Positions 29,901 to 44,900 of a stretch of DNA of 64,000 nt are shown here, piece after piece. The notes beneath the pieces were generated by a model. That model was not told the DNA's origin, made no database searches, and was given only the letters and a program-made list of their open reading frames with translations. Source of the stretch: Siphonodentalium dalli. Taxonomy: Eukaryota > Mollusca > Scaphopoda > Gadilida > Siphonodentaliidae. Location of the stretch: positions 94,602,707-94,666,706 of the forward strand of contig CP136067.1 in NCBI GenBank assembly GCA_032622095.1, written 5' to 3'. The position numbers and the translations under genes were made by a program. Numbering within the stretch: position 1 is the first letter of the stretch; each line of letters starts with the position of its first letter.

Positions 29901-32900
29901 GTGAGTTCCGACAACATGATACCTGATACAAGACGATCAAAATCCGATTCGGCCATTGACGAAACTGGAGATGCAACTTCACAGATTAAATATGAATTCG
30001 AGTCCAAGACAGACATAAGTGAGAAATCATTTGAAAGCGAACAATCTAAAGAACTGACAACTGTGTACGGTGATGCAGAATCAAAGGACGGCAAGAAGAA
30101 AAGTCCAAGCAAAATGAAAAAAGATAATGTTAGCTATGTACACAGAAGGAAGAAGAAGTAAGACTAATTATTTAAAGGCATGGACGGCCTTCGTTATAGA
30201 ATATAATTTAGAAATAACAATTAACAATTTAGGAGAATATCCTCCATAATATACTAATAGTATAGTATAATGTATAATGATAGTAGGAATGCCATATTAT
30301 CCACAACACACACTCTATGTGAGCCGTGTGTTTGTTTATATATCAAGCATGTAAATAGTGAACGATAAGCAAACAATCAACACAGTGGCAACTATTTTTG
30401 TAGAGTGATTCATGGTGATCCATTCAACACCAACATGGCTGCAACAATACGCCATCTTCACGATTTGATACGTATCACGATTTTTTGCAACGATACATAT
30501 CGCGATATATTCCAGACTGAAAATTGGACCAGTTTACAACTTTTGCATACTTCGCAAATTTTACATATTGTTTTGGTGTTGATTTTCCACCCAAGTGTTT
30601 CCATACAATGTGCGTTTTAAATTTTCACCCTCGGAACGACAATTTTTGGAGTTACCTCGCCTATGACCGGTTGAGAACTTGCAATTTTATCATGTTTTGA
30701 TAGTTCCGACATGTTATTGATTTTAAATTTGAAAGGTCATCGAGACATCGACCATTTGATTGGTTAACAGAACAGGAAACTAAGGAATTATGGCGGTTAC
30801 AGCCAATGAAAAGTGTTCTCCCAGAGTGCTTGGGCATGCGTTTAGAAATACGGATCGAAAACGTACCAGAATAATTACGGAACGAACCGCGTATCGCACC
30901 GCCAGTATTCTACGAATACAAAACCTTGGAACTTTTCGAAATTTTGACAGGGAACCTTATTGGAGATTTCTATGTTTCTGAAGAATTCCTATGCGAATTA
31001 GGCCTATGGTAAGTTACATTGAAAAGAGTAGAATGCATAAAATGGTGTCTGATTTCTGTTATATTTCAAGATCAAAAGGCATCAAGAAGTTGAAGATTTT
31101 ACCGCTGGATCCAGAGAAGCATAAAGCAGCATCAGCATCGCCATCTGGTGCCAGTTACACTGCGGCAGAGTATTACACCAAGAGTCCATCTTTATCGAGC
31201 CGCGAAGGGTCCATGGAGAACCTCTCACAAGATATGGGTAAATAGCACTTTTAACCCTTTCTATACTAAATGGATTCTCCCAGTCAGTTAAAAAGTGGAC
31301 ATTATTATCAATTTGGAGTGATGTTAACCCATTCATGACTGGAGCTTCCTGAAATTTTGTAAAAAATCAGGTAAGCCATGCATTCTCTTATATATTCGAG
31401 GCTCCCTATGGGTGACTTCAGGATCCTTCATGCTGCACCATCGCAGCTCTAGTTGTGAAAGGGTTTAGGTGATAAAAGCAGACGACAGATAAATAAAGTG
31501 CAGAAGGATCAGGAAGGAGCCCTATTTATTGAGGGAAATGTTTAGATAATAACAAACGATCGATGGGATAGCTTCTTGTCAATGATGCTTTAGTATAGAA
31601 AGGGTTATATACCCACCTGCTACTGAGGAAAATAATTTTAAATTTGCATTATGGCTATAACGATACACCCACTGCTGCGATACAATACGTATCACGATTT
31701 GAATTTATTGAACAATTGAATTTATCCTTTAGCTTTAGTTGACACTAGTGTTGAATCCTAGATTTAGCATTTGCATCCACTAAGGCACTGTACATAGTCG
31801 TCAAAAATTATCAAAATGTGTGAATAAGCACATCACAAATTTCGCGATACATCTGTTAGAATGTATCGTGATATAATTCTTTTAAAAAATCACGATACAT
31901 GTGTACACCCCTATTCTGCATCATAGTCAAATTGAGTCGGTCATGTAATAAGGTATAAAAAAGATTTTTGAAATAGATATGTTCTTTTAAAATTATTAAA
32001 ATAAACATTTATTCACAAAGTTTAAATAATGGAGTAGAAAGAGAAATAAATTTTTAGCTCAACTTGATAAAAGTCAAATTTGAGCAGTTACCATCGGTTG
32101 GCGTCTGTCACCCTTTGGCACACCCTACAGGCTACTTTCCTCATCCAATCATCACCAAACTTCATTTTAATCTTTGGGGTGACCTCTAGATGGGAGCTAT
32201 CACATTGAAAAACATGGTCTGTGCCTTCATAAATCTCATATATAAATACCCAATATTTCAAGTCCATAATTGTTAGTTGCCATTCTCACAGATTATCTCG
32301 CCACAGGGTATAGCGGCCAATCTCACACCTACATGTGTTATAATGTAAATTTAACTCTCCATAGAGAATAGCAGCCAATCCCCTAGTCGGCTACATGTGT
32401 TACAATGTAAATTCATCTCTTCACAGTATAGCAGCCAATCATCTAGTCAGCTACATGTGTTACAATGTAAATTCATCTCTTCACAGAGTATAGCAGCCAA
32501 TCATCTAGTCAGCTACACGTGTTACAATGTATATTTATCTCTCCACAGAGTATTGTCAGCTACATGTGTTATAATGTATATTTATCTCTTCACAGAGTAT
32601 AGCAGCCAATCCCCTAGTCAGCTGCAGACGCAATTGTCCAATGAGAGCGTTAGCGCAGAAGAAATGCCAGAAGTTGAAGAGCAAGGGTATGATTTGTTTA
32701 ACAAATTCATGAGATAATGTCTTTCTTTTAGGCCATTTAGAGAATAAAATGTTTTGAAATTATTACTCATGACAGGCAAGTCTGAGTTTAGTGTGCCTGT
32801 CATTTGCAGAACGAGGTCCCTAGAGGGTGAATTTAGTGACTCTATCCCGCATAGCGGGCTAGCATCACCAAATTCACCCTCTGGGACCTCATTCTGCATG

Positions 32901-35900
32901 GCCTCATCTGCTATGGGAACAATAGACTGAGATTGAAGTTCCCAAATGGTGAATATTGTGATGTGCACCCATTGGGAACCTCGATTATGCAATGTGTTGT
33001 CTGCCAATTTGGGGATATAGAGAAACTAAAACTAAAAAAGAAATAGAATCTAAGTTTCTATAGAAATTTGATAAATAAAGAAACTTTCCAGAGAAGATGA
33101 GGCCAAAGCATAATGAGGTCCCCAGAGGGTGAATTTAGTGATGCTAGCCCACTATGTGGGATAGCGTCACTAAATTCACCCTCGGGGTACCTCATTCTGC
33201 AAATGACAGACACGCTATAATCAGACTTGATGACAGGTAGAATATATTTGCGGCTGTTCCTTGGGCATCTTATCAGCAACTTGAAGAAGAATAGCAATAG
33301 TGTATTTTCTGTTAATTGGAGCATTATAAATGAGATGAGCATTCTTCTATAAGTAGTTTCCCAGGCAACACTAGTATGCAGAGGCGATTATGCAGTTCTT
33401 ATTCCGGATCAGTTCCTTGATTAAATTGTTTATTTTGCTATGGTGTATTCAAGCCTGGATTTAGTGTGTCTGATATTTGCAGAATGAGCTCCACAGAGGC
33501 TGAATTTAGTGATGCTATCCCGCACGGCAGGCTAGCATCACCAAATTAACCCTCTCGGAACCTCATCTGAGGAACAGACTGAAGTTCCCAAGTTGAAGTT
33601 GGTGATGTTCACTTATTCACATTGATTTTTGCAATTTATCTTCTTCAAATTAGGGGAAATAGCAACTGAAAGAAGGGAAAAAGTAACAAAAAAAACATGT
33701 TTATTTGAGACAATAGATCTTTCACAGAAGACAAGGCCAAAGCAGAATGAGGTCCCCAGAGGGTGAAGTTGGTGATGCTTGCCAGTCGTGTGGAATAGCA
33801 TCACTAAATTCACCCTCTGGGGACCTCATTCTGCAACTTCAGACATTGATATCCAGGATTTGCCTTGGGGTATGGTATCTATCTATATATAAAAGAGTAG
33901 TCTGTCTGTCCGTCTGTATGTTTGTCCGGATTTTTCAACCCGCTGGTCCGATTTCAACCAAATTTGGTGTCGTTACTCGGGGTATCCTGGCGGAGGATAT
34001 AACGTTGTTAGTTTTTCAAAATTTTGATTTAAACAAATTTAATTAAATAAATAAAATAAAAAATATTTTTTAAATAAGCTCACTATGCAGTTTGCACTAT
34101 GGGCCTATTTCAGAATAAAATAAGTCCAATATCAACATATGTGAATATTTAGGTCCAATATGAACCTATTTGCATGAGGATATGTTTAGCACCATATGTA
34201 CGCTCTTTATATTTGTGTTTTCACTGCGGTCTGTGCAATCCAAGTGAATAACTGGTATAAGTCCACTATGGGCTTATGATCCCAAAATCAAATAAGTTCA
34301 ATATGAACCAATGTCAATATATAGATTCAATATGAACCTATCTGCATGAGGATAAATCGCAGTAGCATCATAAATATTATCTCTATATATAAAAGAATAG
34401 GATCTGTCTGACATGTGCGCAAAGCGCACACATTCATACTCCTCCGATGCAGAATAATGGTTTCAGCTAGTTAAAATATAAAACAGTTGCTTCATTTCAC
34501 ATTAAAGAAAACAAGTTATGTTTTCAAAATTAAAACCAATGCTTTATTTGATTTTTAGGAATGGAAAGTTATGTGCATTCTGTAACAGTGGGGCTAAGAG
34601 TATGCTTGGGCAGGGTGATATGTGTCGGTACGAAGTCACACCAGGCTTCAATCCCTTTAAGAAGACTCCACCCAAGAAGAAAGAAGGAGAGGAGAAAATG
34701 GCAGAGAAAACAAAGCCAATAACATTAAAGAAGTCTCGAAGGTATGCTTTATTTTACATACAGTTCATGGTATAACATTGAAGAGGTCTCAAAAGTTCGC
34801 TTTATTTTACATATATTCATGGTATAAAATTTAAAAGGTCTCAAAGGTTTGCTTTATTTTACATGAATTTCATGGTATAACAGTCTAAGTTATTTTACAT
34901 ACATATTTGATGTAAAGCACATTAAAATAAATTTACTGTATAAATGCATTATACAGTTAAACTTCGTTAAGTCGAATTGCAAGGGACCGTTGGATTACTT
35001 CGAGTTATCCGAGTGTTCGACTTAACTGTTTTGACCATTTGGTGACCACAAATTCCAACCAGTTGAATTCATATCGATCCGATATGGCCCACGATTGCTG
35101 CATCAGTGTCATGGCATCGAGAACATTCAAATTGAGTTCAGCCTTCTTGTCAATAGCATTTCTTCGTTTGGAACATTGTTTTCGTTTTGGGAAGTCATGA
35201 CTGAATGAAATTATTCTCTGTATCAGCCTATCAGGCCGTTTAAATATGGTTTTCATTAGGTCTGTCAACACTACTAATCCTCACAGGGGAAATTGACCCC
35301 CACACCTCGTTAATATGTTAAATAAACAATGCATTAGGATAAATAAAGACTCCAGGAAACTTCACAGCTTTTTAGGGTAATGAATAGAAGCACACTGAGT
35401 TATAATCACATGGAGATGCGTCGCCGACGGCGCTTCGACTTAACCATAGTAATTAGTGTTATAATCTGGCTGGTGGAACTAAATTTCGTTTCGACTTAAG
35501 CGGAATTTCGACTTATCCACCTTCGACTTAACCGTAATTATTCTAATGGCTTTGCTCACAAGCTCAGCCGGGACCAGGCGATGGCTTCGACTTAAGTGGG
35601 GTATTCGCGTTACCGACGTTCGACTTAACGAAGTTTAACTGTATAAATGGATTGTTTGTTATTCCACACCCATTGACGTGAGTCACATGTATTAAACGGA
35701 ATCTTAGCCATTGGATACATATTATTGTATACCTCTGATGGAATACAAGCCAGAACTATTCTTGTTGACGTTGTCACCCAGAAAGATGATGTACATTACG
35801 ACAAGGATCTGCTTCCGGTGATGCTCCGATCATTACTAGTTATTTATCATGATTTCCGTACATTTTTACATAATTTTCGCTATTTCGCTTTTATATGTTA

Positions 35901-38900
35901 TTATTTATGCTCTAACATAGTGCTTGATTTTGATATTGAGTAATTAAATCAATCGATCGTTCATTATTTACTTGCATTTTGGCAATTCCTTTCAGCAGGG
36001 AAACACGAGATAGAAGTAAGTCGCCACGGCAACCCAATCAACAGGAGGAGCATTTCTGTTCAATATCTCTGGATGAATTAAAGAATATTGGTTACTCAGA
36101 AGACATCGATGTTTTACAGATATTTGAACCTACAGGTATTTTTGAAGTTTTTGTTGAGTATTTATATGTATATTGTACTAGCGATACATATAATCAATTT
36201 GGGTTATCTTACAGCTGGCATTCGTTCGGAGTGTAGCATGCAGGATAACTCTAAAAATTATAAAAATAGTAATGAAAAAATGTTTTAATTGATTATATAT
36301 TTAATTGATATATTAAAATATATTGATATAAAATCAATATTAATTGATAAAATTGTTTCCGGACAGGGGTCTTCTACTCATATTTTTATTTTATACCCCA
36401 AAAACTATATAATGCGTATTTAGGAAGAGATAATCCATCTATGATATAACAGAGTGTGACGTATTACGAGAAATAACAAGTTTTCAACTCCCCTAGCTTA
36501 TGTAAGGTTGTTGTTTCTATTTATCAGCCCTCTTAATTCAGTATGGTTGGCTTCGGTAATCTGCTACGGCAACCCTTCGCAGTGGACCAGTTTGCTTCAG
36601 CAAATGGCTTTGGCATGGCTGATTGCTGTAGCCAATTATTAGGGCTGATTTATTTACAATCTTTTATAGGTCATACCTGGGCACATCATTGCTGTGCGGC
36701 CTGGTCAGATAGTGTTATTCAGCGTGGAGAAGAAGAAGGAAGTCTTCGATTCGTTGACCGAGCAGCATTCGCTAGTCTTTCACATGTGAGTAACTAATGT
36801 TCTTTTACAGTACTGTTTTATTTGTTGGTTAACGCTTTACCCAACAGAAGGGCCCTGTGCCAATGCATTCTCTTATATATGCGAGTCGACCATAGGTCGC
36901 CTCGCATATATAAGAGAATGCATCGGCTTAACACATTAAAAATTATAAAATTGTTAAAGAATGTAAGAAAAAATGGTAAAATGTTTTTTTTTTAGGCCAA
37001 TGCATTCTCTTATATATGCGAGGCGACCTATGGTCGACTCGCATATATAAGAGAATGCATTGGCACATGGCATAACTGTAACCATCACAATGTGGTCAAG
37101 GAGCCGGTTCCAATGATATCCATATTTGTATGGTTCTATTGAGACAGACCGAAGATATTATAGGCTGTTGAAGCTTTATTTGGCCGGTTTTGGCCGGTTT
37201 GTTGGGTAAAGGGTTAAGATGTTTGTTTAGGCCTTTCGTGATGGGAGCTGCACTCATGCAGCATTGAATATCCTATGCCAGTGCATTCTCTTATATATGC
37301 AAGTTTATCATAGGGAGCCTTGCATATATAAGAGAATCCACTGGCTTACAAGGTCAAGATAAATTTTGTTAGGCCAATGTATTCTTTTATATATGTGAGG
37401 CTCCCAATATAAGAGAATGCACTGGCACCGAGTTTTTGCAAAATTTCAGCAAAACTCAAGTCATGGAAGGGTTGACATCAGCTTAAAATTGAGCCAAGAG
37501 AAATATAGGAACTCTCCATCATCAATCATTAAGTCATCAAAGTGCAATTCAATATAAATTTATAGCAATTGTTGAACTTTCAGTTGGATTATTGGGAAAA
37601 TACCAAGTTATTTGAGTGTGTTGAAACGCTAATTTTATTTGTTTTGCTCAAATTAATATTTTCTTTTTCAGAAATGTGATTACTGTAAGAGATATGGTGC
37701 ATCTATTAACTGTCGAGGATTCAAATGTACTAAGAAGTTCCACTATCCATGTGCTTCAGCTGCCGGTTGTTTCCAGGTGAGTTATGTTAGTCATCTGCTG
37801 TTCTCCATATCACAGAGTTATCCTTCCTGTACTGAATAACATCTCTGATGTAGTTACTTGTTTGTTTGCAGACATGACCCGTATGACATTTTGCAAGATA
37901 TTTTTCTTTCATTACTAAACACATGCAACATCTAGCCATATGTTAATATACAGAGCCACATTATGTTGTTTTTTTGTCAGCGATTATTACTAGAAGTGAA
38001 TAATAATTGGAATCAATGCGGACGGCTGTTTAATATTTCATACCATCCATAACAATGGAAATTCTGGTCGATTTAATAAACTATGTTCTGATTTGGCCCA
38101 TTCAAAATGTTGATGCAATTGACATAAGATGGATGATGGTAATGTATTACCTACCGTGTTTGTCCCCCAAAATGAGTGCGTATGTCCAGGTGTGTGTGCG
38201 TGTCCATCTCATTCCTTGTCCGGACATTAATTATTTATATTTTCTGATTTTAAGGATATCAAGACACTCAGCCTGCTTTGTGAAGATCATATTGGTCAAG
38301 CAGAACAAATAGGTAAGTCATTAGGCTAAGATTGATGCCAGATTTGACTGGGTGCCTCATATTTTATTTTCTGGTGAAGAGGCAGAACTTTTCAGTAATA
38401 TATCCAATTTACCAGAGATACCAAATAATATTTTTGGAGAGCAGTTAACACTGTAATCAAATAAAAACTAGTTTTTTTATCTCTTCATTGTATAATTATC
38501 CACCAAAAACCTTACCTCTTCAAGTTGTAACGTCAAAACAGAAGTTACCAATATAAAATGGCCGTCCTGTTTCCTGGTTTCTTCTACAGCTTTAACATTT
38601 GATCGCACTTATTTATTTGCTCCGCCATTGTATTGAGTTTTAGTCAATCTGGTATTGGAACACCTAACCAATTTATTATTTTTTTTGTTCTATAATAATA
38701 AGTTGGACTGACACTTGCAGCAACATGCTGCCGGCACAGGTGGATAAATGTTCACACTTGTATTGCATCCGGTTATAGCAATATCATGGAATTCATATAA
38801 TTAATGCGGATCAATAAATAAAGATTCCTACTCGAAGGAACCAATTAAACACAATCAAATACCATTTAATTCTGTTTAAAATATGTCACCCTTCATCAAT

Positions 38901-41900
38901 AGTTATGATACCATACTATGGGTATACTTCAACCCCTGTTGAGTTGTATAAATTGATACATGAGCATATGTTTGTTCTGTTTCCGAACGTATTCCACATT
39001 CTGAAATAACTCAGGGAATTTTACACAGTCCGATGTTTTGGATCCAATTTTCATTAAAATGTCTCTCAATTTCCGATGCTGTCAGGAGATGATCAACGGA
39101 ACGGTATCTTCCGAGCATCCTGTGTTAGAAATACATGAAACAACTTTAGTTATGCTGTGATCCCTGACTCTGGTTGGTTAGATTTCCTATTCCCGTGATA
39201 TGTTTAGCGTTCAGTATTAAGCAGTCATGTCTCTCCCAATAAATGTGACAAACGTCGTGCAATAAAATCAATGTGGTGGTGTCTGAGAATAAAATAAAAT
39301 AGTTTTTTTGGCCTTAATTTTTTTTGTAACTCAAATTTTGAAAAACTAACATTCGCCATGGTAACCCACCATACATCTAGTTTGCATCATTTTAGTGTTA
39401 TTTAAGGGTGGTCTATCTCTTCCTATAATACATTTTTATATATATTTCTGGATTCTATCAATTAATGTTGATTTTATTTAAATTTTTCTTGTATAATATA
39501 CATGCAATCAATTTGGGACATTTTACGTCTTGCGTTCGTTTGGAGCGTCCCATGCGGGATAACTTTATCTAAATTTCTAAAAAATATCAACGAAAAAATA
39601 ACCCACTTGATTATCGCATTATGTAAGAAAATATTGATATAAAATCAATATTAATTGATAGAGGCATTTCCAGATAGGTGTCTTCGACTCATATGTATTA
39701 TTTTATACCCCAAAAACTATATAAAACAAATTTTGGAATAGATAGACCATCTTTAAATAGTATGATTTGGAGCCAATAATTATCTTACCTGTTTCATTAC
39801 AGCTGGAGTTGAAGCTATGTGCGTTATATGTGATACTGTCGGGAGCATAATAGAACAGCTCTTTTGCACGAGTTGCGGCCACCATTACCACGGGAGCTGC
39901 TTAGATCCACCTGTGGATGTTAATCCCGTAGTCAGGGCAGGCTGGCAATGTCCTGATTGCAAAATATGTCAAACATGCAGGTGAGAAATCTTTTAGTTTA
40001 ATATATCAAACATGCAGGTGATAAATCTTTTAGTTTAATATTTCAAACATGCAGGTGGGAAATCTTTAGTTTAATGTCAAACATTAAGGTGAGAAATCTT
40101 TTAGTTTAATATGTCAAACATTAAAGTGAGAAATCTTTTAGTTTAATATGTCAAATATTCAGGTGAAATATTTTGTAGCTAAGTCAGGTAAGTTGAAATC
40201 TCACCTCTCACTGTAAAAAAATGGGCCATTTATTTTGATGGCGGAACTGAACCTAAATAACCAACTAATCACAAAAAATATTAATTTCGAAGCTGAATGT
40301 CTCAAAGTAATCAAACTAATCATGAAAAATATTAATTTCCAAAGCTGAACAAAGTATTAATGAGTCATAATAAAGTAACTGGTTAAAAATACTCCAAAAA
40401 TAATCTTTGTTTTCATACTGAAAACCAGAGTATGCGAAATAGTCTTTAAGAAATGTCTGTAAAAGTCATGACGTATGTACTGAGAGAGGTATGGTACTTT
40501 GTATTTTACACCAACAATCTTGCTTAATGTCGTTAGTACCTTGTAATTAGTGCATATATTTATATTGTGTATATTAAATGACATACAGGCACTATGGGCC
40601 GTGTGTGATCAAATTATTGTGTACTAATTAATATTGATATTTAGATTCATTCATTCCTCATTTTTCACAAGAGTTATGGCCATTTGTTGAAATTAACAGT
40701 GTGTGACACCTGTGTAAAGGTTACCATACCTACTGTCTACGTTTTACCTTATATTAATAGGTTACCTGGTGACGAGAATAAGATGTTAGTATGTGACACC
40801 TGTGATAAAGGTTACCATACCTATTGCCTACGTCCAGTGATGACCACCATACCCAAGAACGGATGGAAGTGCAAGGTAATAATATAAATAAAACTAGACT
40901 TCAAATTTCCAGTGAGAAATATGTATATGATTACAAATTCCCAACTTATGACAAGCAATGCCAGTAACCAGTGCTCACAACTCACCATTCAACAGATTAA
41001 GGTTTATTAATGGAATAATTTTTTTTAGTCATGTATAGGGGTGTAACGATTAACCGCGATACATGTGTATGGTGATACTTTTTGAAGAATTGTATCGTGA
41101 TGCGTTTTAACAGATGCGTTTATTTATTGATATATTCACTATGGGTATGCTGTTTTGTTTTGTTCTTATACAAATCATAAATATTGCATAAATAATATGT
41201 TATTGTCAAGTTTGTACCCTGTGTTATGAAAACAAAAGCCAGGTTCTGTAACAATTTTTGTTTACATAACAAAGCGGACAAACTTGACAATAACATATTA
41301 TTTATGCAATATTTATGATTAGTATAAGAACAAAGTCTGTCTATATTTTAATATTCTTTCTGTTTTAACGGATGTGATTATTTTAACAGCAATACCCACT
41401 GCGAAGGCCATCCATTCCTTTAACCGTTTCATGACTGGATCTTCCTGAAATTTTTTGAAAATGCTGTGCCAATGCATTATGTTATATATCTGAGTCTCCA
41501 ATAGGGAGGCTCGTATATATAAGAGAAAGCCTTGGCCTAATAATATTTATTTTGACCTTGTAAGCCAGTGAATTCTCTTATAAATGCGAGGCTCCCTGTG
41601 GATTTTTAATGCTCCTGTCATGCACCTTGTAAGCAAGCCTTGAAATAGTGTGTCTGTCATTTGCAGAATGAGGTCCCCAGAGGGTGAATTTAGTGATGCT
41701 ACCCCGCATAGCGGGTAGCATCACCAAATTCACCCTCAGGGGACCTCATTCTGCTTACACCTCAGCAGAATGATTCCCAGAGGGTGAATTTGGTGATGCT
41801 AGCCCGCTATGCGGGGTAGCATCACTAAATTCACCCTCTGGGGACCTCATTCTGCAAATGACAGACACACTATTTCAAGGCTTGCTTGTAAGCCAGTGCA

Positions 41901-44900
41901 TTCTCTTGTGTATGCGAGGCTCTCATGAAAGAGTTAATTTTATAGAACTGTCGTGTGTGCGGTGACTGTGGAGCTAGGACTCCTGGGAATGGACCCAGCA
42001 CAAGATGGCATCTAAACTACTCTGTGTGCGACAGCTGCTACCAACAGCGTAATAAAGGCCAGTGCTGCCCGCTCTGCTTCAAGGCGTACCGTCATTTCAC
42101 TAACAGAACAATGGCTCAGTGCTCATTATGTAAAAAGTGAGTTGTTAATTAATATCATATTTAAGGTAGTTGGTTTATTATTATTATTCACCAAGAGAAC
42201 AATGTCTATGTTTTTATTTTGTAAAATATGATTGATCAATTAATACTGTAATGTTACGAAGAGAACAATATCTATTGAATATCTGAGCATCATTAAGTTG
42301 AAATGTGTTCAGCTGAATTTATGGTCAGTAGTTCATCCATTGCCACTGAATGGCAGGATCAAGCCTGGAAATAGTGTCTGTCATTTGCAGAATGAGGTCC
42401 CCAGAGGGTGAATTTAATGACACTATCCTGCACAATTGGCTAGAATCACCATATTCACCCCCCTGGGGACCTCATTCTACTTAAGCCACTTCTTCTGGGA
42501 ACTATCTATAGTTTCAAATTAACATTGTTTTTAGTTACTTTTTCCATTCTGTTCAGTTTCTATATCCCATAATTTGCAGAAGATATATTGCATAATTGAG
42601 GTGACTAATGGGTTAAGATCACCAACTTCAACTGGGAACTTCAATCTGATCCTAGGTATCTCATAGCAGTTGAGGCCTAAGCAGAATGAGGTCCCTAGAG
42701 GGTGAATTTGATGATGCTAGCTCACTGTGAGGGATTCACAATCTGAGGACCTCATTCTGCAAACATCAGACACACTATATCCAGACTTGAGCAGGATGAT
42801 TAATATTTTTCATTTTCGGCAGGCTATAAAAATAACCCAGTAAATTTAACCAAATATTTTTACCCTCTGTGTCAGACATGTTCATGCAGACTGTGATGAT
42901 GGAATAAATAGAGCGCTACTCACGAAGTCGGGAACACAGCCTGACTATGTCTGTATCGTCTGCAAGAATACAGACCAGGAGGTAAGAACACTTTTTTTCC
43001 TCAGCTAAAAGCCTAGGATCCGAAAAGTTGCATACTCTACACATATCTTCCTTGGCAATCAACAATGAATTTTTGCCGTCTGCAGACTTCCACAGTGTGA
43101 TACTAAGACAATGTCTGCGGCAATTTGTTTCAATTTTGCATAAAACAGTGACAGGTTCTGAAATTTGCCTTGACTAAAAATTAGCCGACAAATTTTCTTT
43201 TTGCCTCAGATCGGCCAATAACCGACACTAATTAACAGGGCTGCAGTGACAGGAACCAATATGGAAACGAAGCTTTGTCAGTTGAATCCACAACAAATAA
43301 AATTAAAGAAAACCCCCTGAATTTAATATTAAAACAATGCCCGAGGGGTATGTTCTCTCAAAATACATGGTCGTTTGTTGAACTTATTAAATGAACATTT
43401 CCTAAGGGAAATACTTGTCATTGAGTATATACTGTATTTAGTATACAACGGGTTAAGAATAAAATAAAAAAAATTAAATTTGCCTGCTCGCCCCCCCACC
43501 CTAATTTTCCAAAAAACTAGAATCTAGTAATTTAAATATATTGGCTTATATTATATTATTAGTTTAAATTAATTAATCACATGATTATCAGATTATACAG
43601 ATTTAGTTTAAATTAATTAATCACATGATTATCAGATAATACAGGTTTAGTTTTAATTTTTGTCCTAGTTGTGTACCTTTTCAAATTTATATTTTCTGGT
43701 TGTTTTTGGTTTTCAGATAAAACTATTTAGCTATTTCTACTGAGAAATTAAAATTTTATTGTCTCTAAAAACTTACTGTTACAGAAAAAAGTAATTTTGT
43801 CTCTGCAAAACTAATCCCGGAATCTTTTCGACAGGACTTTACAACAAACAATCTTTCATTGTACTATTTGAGTATCACAATATAAACTTGTTACTAAATA
43901 CATGTTGATTCAAATTGTAGGTGATACCTGGATATGGCAGCTTTGGTAGCATTGATGATGTTTATGAAGAATATCAGTTTAAAGGTTTGTAATACTGACA
44001 TTTCCTTCCCTAAATCAAAGTGAATTCCTCTAGGGTCGACTAGCCTTGATGTATTCAGGTCACAAGCTAGGACTTAGTATATATAGTTTCACTCATGTCC
44101 TAAATATTTAGCACAGGAGATCAGTCAGTAATTAGTTTATTGTGTGCCTTATTTTGGATCCAGGCACACAATTTTGCTTTGGTGCACCTAAAGGGAAATA
44201 TAAGTTATAACTGATACATGTACATGTAAACATGTATATAATTGTTTAAAACACTCAAATAACATTGCTTTGTGCCATTTTAATAAAATAGATCTTCTAA
44301 CAAAATGTTTATTGTTTGTTTACCTTCAACGAAAAGTTCTTTCCTGGGAACATATTCCCTGGCCGATGGTGAATTGGTAATCCGTACCGTTTACTCTTTC
44401 CTGTTTTGTAAGGAGTAGGACTGGTGTCTGTTCAATTGTAACTCAGAACTATTACCATGTACTTACCAGTATTGAGCGATGACTTAATATATTTGATTGT
44501 TTTGACAACGTTGTCTGTTTGATTCTATTGATGATCTCTTTGATCTCTCCCAACACACGCATTGAACAGTACGCACAGACCATTACGGGTTAAAAACACT
44601 CCAGTGTATAACCTTTGATGCTATGACTTCTACGACGATTGTTGTTATCCCAATCATTACTGTTTTGCATTTTATTAAATCATTGAGGAAACGTAACCAA
44701 GATTGTGGGGCGCGTACCTTTTTGCGCGATACTTTTCAATTCCAGATGCACAAGAGCAATTGTGCATCTCAAAATCGAAGGACTGAACACATTATTTTTA
44801 TTTATTTGGTCTAAAGTAATATAACTGTAATCTAATTGGGCTCTTGAAAATATTTTTAACGATGTGAACCTGACTATTCAGATGACATGCAAGAAGAGAG

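Noticed and set aside
32397-32717. 106-codon frame over the exon-5 region
   Set aside because: Most of it is the tandem acceptor repeat; only 32596-32686 fits the gene by phase.
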